Shown here one piece after another: positions 1 through 8,868 of a DNA stretch of 64,000 nucleotides (position 1 is the first letter of the stretch; each line of letters starts with the position of its first letter). The notes below the pieces were generated by a model that was not told the DNA's origin, did no database searches, and worked only from the letters and a program-made list of their open reading frames with translations. Made by a program: the position numbers and the translations under genes. This DNA comes from Rhizobium sp. NFR03 (GTDB taxonomy: Bacteria > Pseudomonadota > Alphaproteobacteria > Rhizobiales > Rhizobiaceae), in NCBI RefSeq assembly GCF_900111275.1, contig NZ_FOGR01000010.1, positions 104,445 through 168,444 on the forward strand. Direction: 5' to 3'.

Positions 1-3000
1 TTCGGGGACGCGGGTCGGTGTGAAGTCGACGGAGTCATAGAAGCCGTAGATGCCGAGCGCTCCGAAGCCGCGCAGGCGTTCCAAGTTCGCAAGCGCCGCC
101 TTCGGGTCGTACATGCTGGCAAGGATCGAGGCGTAGGGCGCGATGACGGCATTCTGGCCGAGACCGCGCTTGAGGCCGAGAGAGGGGACGCCGAAGTTGG
201 TGTATTGGTAGGTCAGTTCATGGTCGCGCGCGTTGAACGCGGCTTCGGAGATACCCCATGGCGTGCCGAGGCGACGGCCGTGGTTCATCTGCTCGCGCAC
301 GATCAGGTTGTTCGTCTGGTTGAGAATGCCGCCCTGACGCTCCTGCATGACGAGCGGGGGCATCAGATATTCGAACATCGAGCCGGACCACGAGACCAGC
401 GCGCCGCGCGCACCGATCGGCACGACCGGGCGGCCGAGCTTGTACCAGTGCTCCGTCGGCAGGTCGCCCTTGGCGATCGCAAACAGGCTGGTCAGGCGGC
501 ATTCCGAGGCGAGAAGGTCGTAGCAGGCCTCGTCGAGTTCGCCGCTGTTGACGCGGTAGCCGATCGAGAGCAGGCGGCGTTCCTTGCGGAAGAGGAACGT
601 GAAGTCCATCGAGAAGGCGATGTCGCGGCTGCGGTCACGCAGCACGATGAGACGCTGGCGCAGGGCATCGATGGCGCCAAGGTCGAAGACGCTGTCGGCG
701 ATGTGTGCCTCGCAGGTCTGGACCAGAAGGCCCGACCATTTGACGACTTCGCCGCTGGCGCCGCTCTTTACCTCGTGATCGAGGTTCAGCGACAGCTTCT
801 GGATGTCGCGGGCGAGCACCGAAAGGTTGATGACGCGGATCGAGGCGAACTCGTGCTCGCGCTTGACCGACTGCAAGGCGCTCTGGAAGCCGATCAGGCG
901 TTCCTCGATACGGCGGCGCAGGGGTCGGACCGTCTTGCGGTCGTCGGGAAGGGCGGCCAGCATTTCGGCGAGGATCGATACGACGTCGCCGATGCCGTCA
1001 AGGCTGCCCTGAACATGCGCCGAGGGGGCTTCCGCCCATTCGCGGCACATGGAGGAGACGGCAATGAGGTGGCCGGCCAAGTTCCCGCTGTCGACGGCCG
1101 AGATATATTTCGGCTCCATCGTCTCCAGGCGGTTGGTCGTGTACCAGTTGAACAGGTGGCCGCGATATTTCGGCATGGCGTCGACGGTCGCGATGGTTTC
1201 CTCGAGACGGCGGATGGTTTCCTCGAAACCGATCCAGCCGAAGTCGCGGGCCGACATGACCGAGAGCAGGTAGACACCGATATTCGTCGGCGACGTCCGC
1301 TCCGCGAGGATCGGATGCGGGATTTCCTGAAAATTGTCCGGCGGCAGGAAGTGCTGCTCGGCAGTGACGAATTCCTCGTAGAAGCGCCATGTCCGGCGCG
1401 CGATCTTGCGGAACTCGGCTTTCACCTCGTCGGAAACATCGAGCTGGTCTTCGGTCTCGGCGGACTGGCTGACGAGCCAGGCGATGGCCGGGGACAGTGC
1501 CCAGAGGACGGCGAAGGGAATGCCGATGAAGGGAAGGCCGGTGGCGGAGACGGCGGCCAGTCCGAGCGATACCACCGCGATAACTGGGGCAATCCACATG
1601 GTGCGGTAGTAGTCGAGCACGGTGCCGGTGGCGCCGCTCTGGACCTGGGCGGCCGTGCGCCATTCGAGCATCAGCTTGCCGCTGACGAAGGTGCGGTAGA
1701 CGGCCCGCACGATCGCATCCAGCATCATGCCTGCGGAATGGGCGATGAAGACGATGCGCAGCGCCACCTGAGCATTGGCGGCGCTGATCTCCGAGAGGAC
1801 GGCGTGGAAATGGGCGCGGGCGACGATGTCGTTGCGGCGCGGCATCAGGCCGGAGATGAGCGAGAGAGTGGGCGCCACGAAGAGCGAGAAGATCAGGACG
1901 ACCTGCCAGATCAGCGCCTGCGTCGGCTCCATATAGTACCAGCCGAGCACGGAGGCGATGAGCCAGGCGACAGGGATCAGCGAACGGCGCAGATTGTCGT
2001 ACATCTTCCAGCGGCCGAGCATGGAAAGCCCGTTCGACGGATTGAAGATGTAGGGAAGGAGCTGCCAGTCGCCACGCGCCCAGCGATGCTGGCGCGAGGT
2101 CTCGACCTCGTAGCGGATCGGGAAATCCTCGACGAGTTCGACGTCGGTGACCAGTGCGCAGCGTGCAAAGGATCCTTCGAGAAGGTCGTGGCTGAGAACC
2201 GCGTTCTCTTCGATGCGGCCCTTGATCGCCGCTTCGAAGGCATCGACATGATAGAGGCCCTTGCCGGTGAACGTGCCTTCCGAAACGATGTCCTGATAGA
2301 CGTCGGACACCGTGAAGACGTAGGGGTCGATGCCGCGATTGGCCGAGAAGATGCGCTGGAAGGACGATGCTTCGCTGCCCGTCGTCAGCGACGGCGTGAC
2401 GCGGGGCTGCAGGATCGAATAGCCTGACAGGATCTTCTGGTTCTTGACGTCGATGACCGGACGGTTGATCGGGTGATACATCTTGCCGACGAGCTTGGTA
2501 ACGGCATCGCGCATCAGGCGCGTGTCACTGTCGAGCGTCATGACGTACTGGACGTTTTCGGGAACCTTGTCGGCGCCTGATATGAAGGTGGTATCGCGGT
2601 CGCCGCGCAGCAGCAGGTTCAGTTCGTGCAGCTTGCCACGCTTACGCTCCCAGCCCATCCATGCCCCTTCGCCCTCGTTGTAGAGGCGGCGGCGGTGGAG
2701 GAGGTAGAAGCGTGTGCGGCCATCATGGGCATAGCGCTTGGAAAGCGTCGCGATCTCGCCCTTGGCATATTCCAGGACATCGAGGTCTGCGGCCGTTTCC
2801 TCGGTCTGGCTGTCGGCCCAGTCGCTGACCAGCGCGAAGTAGATCTCGCCCTTGGGGTTTGCGAGATAGTGGACCTCGATGTTGCGAACGAGTTCGTCTA
2901 CGTGGTCGCGCTTGGAGATCAGGCAGGGGACGACGACGAGCGTGCGCGCATCTTCCGGCACGCCGGAGAGGAATTCGTACCCGACGAGCCGCGACGGCGT

Positions 3001-4476
3001 GAGAAAGAAGGTCACGACCGTGTTGAACAGGCCGGCAGCACCTTCCGAGGCGGGCAGGGCGAAGAGAAGCAGGATGATCAGCTTGGCGCCCGTCGGCATG
3101 TCCATGGGGCTGATGAAATCATAGACGAGGACGATGGCGAGGATCGTGAGGAGGAGATTGGGCAGAGCGATGGCGAGCCAACCCATGCGGCGCGCCATGC
3201 GCACCACCGACTGAACGGGCGTCGGCCGATAGCCGATCGCCTCCTCGAAGGCATCGGTGCGATTGCCGACCAGGAAATCGCCGACATTGGTGGCCGGCAT
3301 GTGGAGAACGGCTTCGTCGACCGTAAGATCGGTAGGGGCTCCCGCGTCGGCCTCCGCCGCCGTCTCATCGGCTGCCCCCCGGGCTCCCTCGGCCGCCAGC
3401 GCGATGGCGCGCTGGGTGACTTCCAGCTCGGTCAGGCCGGATCGCTTTGCAAGGCGCTCGATCGTCGTGCGGTACTTGTTGCGGGAGCCGAAATCGAGCG
3501 CCATGTAATCGGAGTGGTCGCGCAGTTCGGCATCGAGCTTGCTGACGCTTTCGAACCAGACGGCCCAGTCATTGTCGTCGATCTCGCGCAGCGAGCGGAT
3601 GATGTTGCTCATCGTCGCATTGCCGGATGACAGGCGGTTCTGCTCGGCGACCAGTGCCTCCTCGACGTCGCTGCCGCGCTTTTCCAGCTGCTCCTCAAGC
3701 CAGCCGATGACAACGCGGCCGCTCTGCGAGCCGTCGCGCAGGCGGTAGAGAAGCTGGGCGACGAAGGAATTATCGGCCGCCAGTCCTTCGTAGTCCTTGA
3801 GCAGCGTGGCCGCTTTTTCCGGATCGCTGAGACGGACGATCTGGTCGGCCACGTCGTTGGCCTTGTGGCGCATGGCGCGTGAGCGCTCGACGCGGATGGC
3901 GATGCGGCGCAGGTTCTCGATCAGAATGAAGCGCAGGATGGAGGGAAGCGCCCAGAGCTCGCCGATCTTGAACGTGGCATGCTCATGGAAGCCCTCGACC
4001 ATGGCCGTCAGGCTTTCGCGCGATACGGTGGAATGGGTGTGGGCGGTGTACAGCCAGGCCAGCGCCATGGTGCGCGGAATGGAGGTGCCGGCACCCGTAT
4101 CAGGGACGGGGATCGTTGGCAGCTGCCGGTAGAACTTGCGCGGAAAGTCGCGCCGGACCTCCTGGATCGCTTCTTCCACGACATAGTGGTTGTCGAGCAG
4201 CCATTCCGCCGCCGGCGTGATGGTGGCGCCGGCTTCCACGTCGGCGGCCGTTATCTTGTAGACCCGGAAGATCTCGCCTTCGTTTTCGCGGTGACGCTGT
4301 TGAAACTCGAACGGGAAGAAGCTCGGCAGGGTCGTCGCACCATCTCGTGCCAGTGCGGCACCTGCGGCCCGAAGTTCCTCGTTCGTGAAATAGGTCGAAC
4401 GGATCGAGTCGTTGGTGTCGAGAAGGGCGGGCTGGGCTTCGCGCGGCGAGGTCGTGTTTGTTTCTTGCAGGGCCAT
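1..4476 (-). CDS. ndvB: Cyclic beta-1,2-glucan synthase NdvB/ChvB (N-terminal 1492 codons; 3' end outside window)
   Basis: Open on the minus strand from ATG 4476-4474 to the window edge with no stop, so the C-terminal part is missing. The full-length family is about 2800 residues. A conserved N-terminal region is followed by hydrophobic segments around residues 430-490 and again around 850-1000. Between them is a GT84/GT2-like glycosyltransferase core with LDSDT (about residue 645) and SRQHRWARGDW (about 797). A glycoamylase-like domain begins to show at TPWGISEAAFN (about 1405). The enzyme sits in the inner membrane and polymerises UDP-glucose into periplasmic cyclic glucan, needed for osmoadaptation and plant or host interaction in rhizobia. 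The expected C-terminal GH94 phosphorylase domain lies beyond position 1. Long open frames on the opposite strand here are GC-driven shadows. Confidence 0.95.
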   Translation of the reverse strand, partial: MALQETNTTSPREAQPALLDTNDSIRSTYFTNEELRAAGAALARDGATTLPSFFPFEFQQRHRENEGEIFRVYKITAADVEAGATITPAAEWLLDNHYVVEEAIQEVRRDFPRKFYRQLPTIPVPDTGAGTSIPRTMALAWLYTAHTHSTVSRESLTAMVEGFHEHATFKIGELWALPSILRFILIENLRRIAIRVERSRAMRHKANDVADQIVRLSDPEKAATLLKDYEGLAADNSFVAQLLYRLRDGSQSGRVVIGWLEEQLEKRGSDVEEALVAEQNRLSSGNATMSNIIRSLREIDDNDWAVWFESVSKLDAELRDHSDYMALDFGSRNKYRTTIERLAKRSGLTELEVTQRAIALAAEGARGAADETAAEADAGAPTDLTVDEAVLHMPATNVGDFLVGNRTDAFEEAIGYRPTPVQSVVRMARRMGWLAIALPNLLLTILAIVLVYDFISPMDMPTGAKLIILLLFALPASEGAAGLFNTVVTFFLTPSRLVGYEFLSGVPEDARTLVVVPCLISKRDHVDELVRNIEVHYLANPKGEIYFALVSDWADSQTEETAADLDVLEYAKGEIATLSKRYAHDGRTRFYLLHRRRLYNEGEGAWMGWERKRGKLHELNLLLRGDRDTTFISGADKVPENVQYVMTLDSDTRLMRDAVTKLVGKMYHPINRPVIDVKNQKILSGYSILQPRVTPSLTTGSEASSFQRIFSANRGIDPYVFTVSDVYQDIVSEGTFTGKGLYHVDAFEAAIKGRIEENAVLSHDLLEGSFARCALVTDVELVEDFPIRYEVETSRQHRWARGDWQLLPYIFNPSNGLSMLGRWKMYDNLRRSLIPVAWLIASVLGWYYMEPTQALIWQVVLIFSLFVAPTLSLISGLMPRRNDIVARAHFHAVLSEISAANAQVALRIVFIAHSAGMMLDAIVRAVYRTFVSGKLMLEWRTAAQVQSGATGTVLDYYRTMWIAPVIAVVSLGLAAVSATGLPFIGIPFAVLWALSPAIAWLVSQSAETEDQLDVSDEVKAEFRKIARRTWRFYEEFVTAEQHFLPPDNFQEIPHPILAERTSPTNIGVYLLSVMSARDFGWIGFEETIRRLEETIATVDAMPKYRGHLFNWYTTNRLETMEPKYISAVDSGNLAGHLIAVSSMCREWAEAPSAHVQGSLDGIGDVVSILAEMLAALPDDRKTVRPLRRRIEERLIGFQSALQSVKREHEFASIRVINLSVLARDIQKLSLNLDHEVKSGASGEVVKWSGLLVQTCEAHIADSVFDLGAIDALRQRLIVLRDRSRDIAFSMDFTFLFRKERRLLSIGYRVNSGELDEACYDLLASECRLTSLFAIAKGDLPTEHWYKLGRPVVPIGARGALVSWSGSMFEYLMPPLVMQERQGGILNQTNNLIVREQMNHGRRLGTPWGISEAAFNARDHELTYQYTNFGVPSLGLKRGLGQNAVIAPYASILASMYDPKAALANLERLRGFGALGIYGFYDSVDFTPTRVPE

Positions 4477-4978
4477 GGAGCGGGTTCTGGATCCAACCGT
4501 TGAGTTAAGATAAGGCGACTGCACGGGGCGCAGTCGGTCGGCGTGAGGCGTGGCCTCTCAATCGGGCGCTTTCACGGCGCCGGCATCGTTTACAATGAAC
4601 CGCTGCCGGAAACCCCGGCTTCGGGAAAGCCAACGGTATCGCCACAGCGGGTCCGCAAGACGGGCAGGGATAGCGCCGTCCCGGTGGCCGACAAGGGAGA
4701 TTGCCGATCGGGCGTCAGGTATCTGAATTTAAGGCTTTGTTTTCTAGCGGGATGCCGGGGCGCTTGCAAGGCAAAGCGCAGCATCGGCCGAGCCGGACGC
4801 TGGTTGTGATGCAGGGGAAGGCGGGATGTCGTCGCAGGTGTCTTCGGATAATATTCGATGGCCGCCACCTCCCGGGCTCTTAAGCGAAAGTATGGCAGTT
4901 CTCTCCTCGCGAAAACGCAGCCTGCGTCCTTTTGTTCCGTAAGGTGTATCTTGAATTTGAAGGTCTCACATGCCGTGG
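4477..4978. other. Non-coding gap between ndvB and the LysR gene
   Basis: About 500 bases hold no convincing gene; the short open frames lack ribosome sites and family features. On the minus strand it is the upstream region of ndvB and the downstream region of the LysR gene. A short GC palindrome followed by T's (minus strand, about 4912-4928) could be a weak terminator for the LysR gene. The length leaves room for an ndvB leader or promoter that cannot be pinned down by eye. Confidence 0.5.
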
Positions 4979-5872
4979 TCACGTCACCTGCCCCATGATC
5001 CAGTGTCGGAAGGCAAGGCTCGCACGGTTCTCCATCTTCCCCTCCGGCACGACGAGATAGTAGCTGTTCTCGGTCTTCATCGGCCTGTCGAACACCACGA
5101 CGAGACGTCCGATGGCCAGCTCGTGCTCGATGAGATAGCGCGGCAGGAGAGCAAAGCCGAGGCCGGCGATGGCCGCCTCGATGACCATGGCGAACTGGTC
5201 GAAGCGGCTGCCGCGATAGGCGCTTGCGGCTGTCGCGCCGTTTGCTTCGAACCATTCGGCCCACATTTTCGGGCGGGTCGCAAGGTGCAGCAGCGGCGCG
5301 CTGTCGAGGTCAGCCGGTTCGAGGGCAGGGTGGCGTGCCAGAAGGGCGGCACTGGCAACGGGCACGATGACCTCGCTGCAAAGATAGTCGCAGATCGCAT
5401 GCGCCCAGACCGGCTGGCCGTAGTGGATCGCGACGTCGAAATTTTCCTCGCCGAAATCGAAAGGCTGCGAGCGGGCGGCGATGTTGAGGATGGTATCGGG
5501 GTGCAGGCGAAGGAAGTCGGAAAGGCGAGGCGTCAGCCACCGGCTGCCAAAGGTCGGCAGCGTCGCGATCGACAGGGCATTGTCAGAGCGGGCGGCGCCC
5601 ATGGCGCGCACCATCAGCTCTTCCGACTGGCGCAGCAGGCGACGCACTTCCGGCAGGAATTTTTGACCTGCATCCGACAGGATGACACGCTGGCGGATCC
5701 GCTCGAACAGGAGCACGCCGAGCTGGCCTTCGAGGTCCTTGATCTGGCGGCTGACGGCGCTCTGGGTCAGGCTCAGTTCCGCTGCGGCCTGGGTGAAGCT
5801 GCCATGACGCGCGGCGCATTCGAACGCCTGCAGCGTGGCAATGTCGGGCACCAGTCTTCGGCTCAACTTCAT
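4979..5872 (-). CDS. LysR-family transcriptional regulator (GcvA-like)
   Basis: 297 residues, the usual LTTR length. The N-terminal winged HTH (residues about 10-70, with LQAFECAARHGSFTQAA and LTQSAVSRQIKDLE) is followed by a periplasmic-binding-fold effector domain. The ATG has GGGGTGGA just upstream. It is transcribed away from hglS with 126 bases between the starts, the classic arrangement for an LTTR controlling its divergent neighbour. I infer it senses a lysine-catabolic intermediate such as 2-oxoadipate or aminoadipate; the sequence alone does not show the ligand. Confidence 0.9.
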   Translation of the reverse strand: MKLSRRLVPDIATLQAFECAARHGSFTQAAAELSLTQSAVSRQIKDLEGQLGVLLFERIRQRVILSDAGQKFLPEVRRLLRQSEELMVRAMGAARSDNALSIATLPTFGSRWLTPRLSDFLRLHPDTILNIAARSQPFDFGEENFDVAIHYGQPVWAHAICDYLCSEVIVPVASAALLARHPALEPADLDSAPLLHLATRPKMWAEWFEANGATAASAYRGSRFDQFAMVIEAAIAGLGFALLPRYLIEHELAIGRLVVVFDRPMKTENSYYLVVPEGKMENRASLAFRHWIMGQVT

Positions 5873-5928
5873 TCCACCCCCGCATGACCATAGTCAAAAC
5901 AGTCGCAATCAAAGCGCATTTCGGGGTA

Positions 5929-5937
5929 GTATCATAC
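5929..5937. promoter_or_regulatory. Candidate LysR operator in the divergent intergenic region
   Basis: GTATCATAC is a perfect 9-base palindrome between the divergent lysR and hglS genes, 57 bases upstream of the lysR ATG and about 62 upstream of hglS. LysR-type sites are short dyads of this kind. Assigning it to this regulator is inference. Confidence 0.4.
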
Positions 5938-5998
5938 GAAACCAGAATGATCAGCGCGACACATCCTATCGTGACGCCATATCGCGAGGCAAGCCGCC

Positions 5999-7408
5999 AT
6001 GACCGAGAAGACCTTCGTTCAGAACGATGATATCCGTTCCGCCTTTTCCGCCGCCATGTCGGCCATGTACCGGGCGGAAGTGCCGGCCTATGGCACGTTG
6101 ATGGATCTCGTGGCCGAGGTGAATGCGCATGTGCTCGCCTCGCAGCCTGCTCTTGCCGAGCGGCTGGCCGATACCGATGCGCTGGAGCGGATTTCGGAAG
6201 AGCGTCACGGTGCGATCCGGCTCGGCACGCCTGCGGAATTGTCGATGATGCGCCGCGTCTTCGCAGTCATGGGCATGTTTCCGGTCGGCTATTACGATCT
6301 CAGCACGGCAGGCGTTCCGGTCCATTCAACGGCGTTTCGCCCGGTCGGTGCGACGGCGCTCAGCCGTAACCCGTTCCGCGTTTTCACCTCGCTGCTGCGC
6401 CTCGACCTGATCGACGACGCGGACCTGCGGGCGGAGGCCGAGCGTGTGCTGGCGACACGCGCGATTTTCACGCCTCGCGCCGTCGCGCTCACCGAAAAGG
6501 CGGAGGCCGAGGGCGGTCTTGATGCGGAGGACGCCGCTGCCTTCGTCGAGGCGGTGCTGGAGACATTCCGATGGCACGACAAGGCGATCGTGGATGCCGG
6601 TCTCTACAAGCGGCTGCATGACGCGCATCGCCTGATCGCCGATGTCGTTTCCTTCAAGGGTCCGCATATCAACCACCTGACGCCGCGCACGCTCGATATC
6701 GATGCGGTGCAGGCGCGCATGCCGGAAAAAGGTATTGCACCCAAGGCCGTCATCGAAGGTCCGCCGACGCGGACCTGCCCGATCCTCTTGCGCCAGACGT
6801 CGTTCAAGGCGCTGGACGAGCCGGTTTCCTTCAAGGACGCGGCCGGTGCCTGGGTTGCGGGCTCCCATACGGCTCGCTTTGGTGAGATCGAGCAGCGCGG
6901 CATTGCCCTGACCCCGAAGGGGCGGGCCCTTTACGATACCCTGCTCGACCGGTCGCGCAAGCATGTCCGCCCCGCCGCCGATGGCTCCAATGCCCCAGCT
7001 TACGAGCAGGCGCTGGCGGATGCCTTCCAGGACTTCCCGGACAGCTGGGACGGTATCCGCGCGGAGGGACTTGGTTATTTCACCTACAGCCTGACGGATG
7101 CCGGTCGAGACGCCGAGATCTCCGGCGATATCGAGACGCTGGTGCGCGATGGTCTCGTGCGCTTCGACCCCGTCGTCTACGAGGATTTCCTGCCCGTCAG
7201 CGCAGCCGGAATCTTCCAGTCGAACCTTGGCGATGCCGCCGCGCAGGATTTTGCTGCAAGCTCCAGCCAGCAGCAGTTCGAAGCCGATCTCGGACAGGCT
7301 GTGCTGAACGAATTCGACCATTATGCCCAGATCGAGGCGGCCTCGATCGCGGCCTGCATGTCCGGCACGTCGAAGCAGGCGACATCGCGCGCGGAGGCCG
7401 CAGAGTGA
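5999..7408 (+). CDS. hglS: 2-oxoadipate dioxygenase/decarboxylase (HglS, DUF1338 family)
   Basis: 469 residues. The family converts 2-oxoadipate to D-2-hydroxyglutarate with O2 and Fe(II) in the cytosol. Residues fit the characterised Pseudomonas putida enzyme as I recall it: His70 and Arg74 (ERHGAIR), His226 (GPHINHLTPR) and a Glu in FGEIEQR (about 296) as metal and substrate ligands. The family signature HSTAFRPVGATALSRNPFRV is at 109-128. The stop overlaps the GTG of the next gene (GTGA), so the two are translationally coupled. Downstream genes encode the enzymes just after and just before this step, which strongly supports the call over a generic DUF1338 label. Confidence 0.9.
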   Translation: MTEKTFVQNDDIRSAFSAAMSAMYRAEVPAYGTLMDLVAEVNAHVLASQPALAERLADTDALERISEERHGAIRLGTPAELSMMRRVFAVMGMFPVGYYDLSTAGVPVHSTAFRPVGATALSRNPFRVFTSLLRLDLIDDADLRAEAERVLATRAIFTPRAVALTEKAEAEGGLDAEDAAAFVEAVLETFRWHDKAIVDAGLYKRLHDAHRLIADVVSFKGPHINHLTPRTLDIDAVQARMPEKGIAPKAVIEGPPTRTCPILLRQTSFKALDEPVSFKDAAGAWVAGSHTARFGEIEQRGIALTPKGRALYDTLLDRSRKHVRPAADGSNAPAYEQALADAFQDFPDSWDGIRAEGLGYFTYSLTDAGRDAEISGDIETLVRDGLVRFDPVVYEDFLPVSAAGIFQSNLGDAAAQDFAASSSQQQFEADLGQAVLNEFDHYAQIEAASIAACMSGTSKQATSRAEAAE

Positions 7409-8868
7409 CCCTCCGCGCTGTGATCGGAGAAGAGCATGCACGCGCGTTGACCGCGCTGGTGGGCGATCGCGGGTTCGTGTCCGATGCGGGCGACATGGCG
7501 GCCTACGAGACGGGCGCGCGCTACGATGCGGGCCGGGCGCTTGCCGTCGTGCGGCCGCAGACCACGCAGGAGGTCTCCGCCGTTCTTTCCTACTGTGTTC
7601 GCCACGGTCTCCCCATCGTTCCGCAGTCGGGCAATACCGGGCTTGTGTCCGGCTCGACACCGGATGTGGCAGGCGGTCAGGTGGTGCTCAGTCTCGACAG
7701 GATGACTGGCCATTTCGTGCTCGATTCCGATAATCGCTCGCTGGAGGCCGATGCCGGCCTGCTTCTGTCGGATGTCAATCGGCGGCTGGAGGCTTCCGGT
7801 CTGTTCTTTCCCATTGATCTTGGCGCCGATCCGCGTCTTGGCGGCATGATCGCCACCAACACCGGGGGGTCCCGGTTCTTGAAATATGGCGATGTCCGGC
7901 GCAACGTGCTCGGGCTGACGGTTGTGCTGGCCGATGCCGAGGGGACGATCCTCAAATTCGGGCAGGCGCTTCGCAAGAACAATACCGGTGTGGACTGGAA
8001 GCATCTTTTCATCGGCACATCTGGTGCGTTCGGCGTCGTCACGCGCTGCGTGCTCAATCTGGAACGCCTCCCGTTGCAGACCGCCACCGCCTATCTGGTA
8101 CCGGCGGGCCCCGAGGCCGTCATGCCGCTGCTGCGGCTGATGGAAGAACGGCTCGGCACCACGCTTTCCGCCTTCGAGGGCATGTCGCGCAATGCCATTG
8201 CTGCGGCCCTCGATCATGTGCCGTCGCTCCGCAATCCGTTCCAGAACGGCGAGATCCCGGATTATGTGATCCTCGCCGAGGTGAGCCGGACGTGGCAGGC
8301 GCGCGAAAGCGAGGAGCCCCTCGGCGACATGCTCGAGTCCGTGCTGGCCGAGATCTTCGAGACGGAGGAGGCGCCGCTTGCCGATGCCTTCATCGGCCCG
8401 GCGCACGAGATGTGGGCTCTGCGGCATGCCCTGTCGGAGGGCGTGAAGCAGTCCGGCCGGCTCATCGCCTTCGATGTCGCGTTCCGTCGCGGCGATATCA
8501 TGGCGTTCTGCGAGCGGATGAAGCGCGACATGCCGGAGCGCTTTCCACAAGCGCGGATCTGCGATTTCGGCCATATCGGCGATGGCGGCGTGCATCTCAA
8601 CATCGTCTTCCCGCGCGACGCCGACGGGCTTGCCGACGGTTCGCTGGAAACGGCGCTCCGCGACTGGGTCTATGCCGTGACGGTCGAGGATTTCGCGGGC
8701 AGCTTCAGCGCCGAACACGCCATCGGCCGCAAGAACCAGCACTATTACGATCTGTATACGCCGCAGAAGATCAAGGATATGGCCCGCGGTCTTCTCACCC
8801 TCACCTCCCCCGGCGGGCTCGGCACCGTCCGCTTCGGCGGATCCTTTTTTCAGGAGCTAGAATTATGA
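7405..8868 (+). CDS. FAD-linked D-2-hydroxyglutarate dehydrogenase
   Basis: 487 residues starting at a GTG that overlaps the hglS stop by 4 bases. FAD_binding_4 domain: PQSGNTGLVSG near residue 73 and GADPRLGGMIATNTGGSRF near 140. The C-terminal FAD-oxidase domain has HIGDGGVHLN and AEHAIGRKN. The family oxidises D-2-hydroxy acids and passes electrons to a quinone or ETF. Its place directly after hglS points to D-2-hydroxyglutarate as substrate, giving 2-oxoglutarate. D-lactate or glycolate dehydrogenase is the alternative by family, but context disfavours it. Confidence 0.85.
   Translation: MTLRAVIGEEHARALTALVGDRGFVSDAGDMAAYETGARYDAGRALAVVRPQTTQEVSAVLSYCVRHGLPIVPQSGNTGLVSGSTPDVAGGQVVLSLDRMTGHFVLDSDNRSLEADAGLLLSDVNRRLEASGLFFPIDLGADPRLGGMIATNTGGSRFLKYGDVRRNVLGLTVVLADAEGTILKFGQALRKNNTGVDWKHLFIGTSGAFGVVTRCVLNLERLPLQTATAYLVPAGPEAVMPLLRLMEERLGTTLSAFEGMSRNAIAAALDHVPSLRNPFQNGEIPDYVILAEVSRTWQARESEEPLGDMLESVLAEIFETEEAPLADAFIGPAHEMWALRHALSEGVKQSGRLIAFDVAFRRGDIMAFCERMKRDMPERFPQARICDFGHIGDGGVHLNIVFPRDADGLADGSLETALRDWVYAVTVEDFAGSFSAEHAIGRKNQHYYDLYTPQKIKDMARGLLTLTSPGGLGTVRFGGSFFQELEL

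Noticed and set aside
205..3630. Long plus-strand open frames (up to 740 codons) opposite ndvB
   Set aside because: The minus strand encodes a clear NdvB with motifs throughout; the antisense frames are Arg/Gly/Asp-rich, typical of GC-rich shadows, with no family features.
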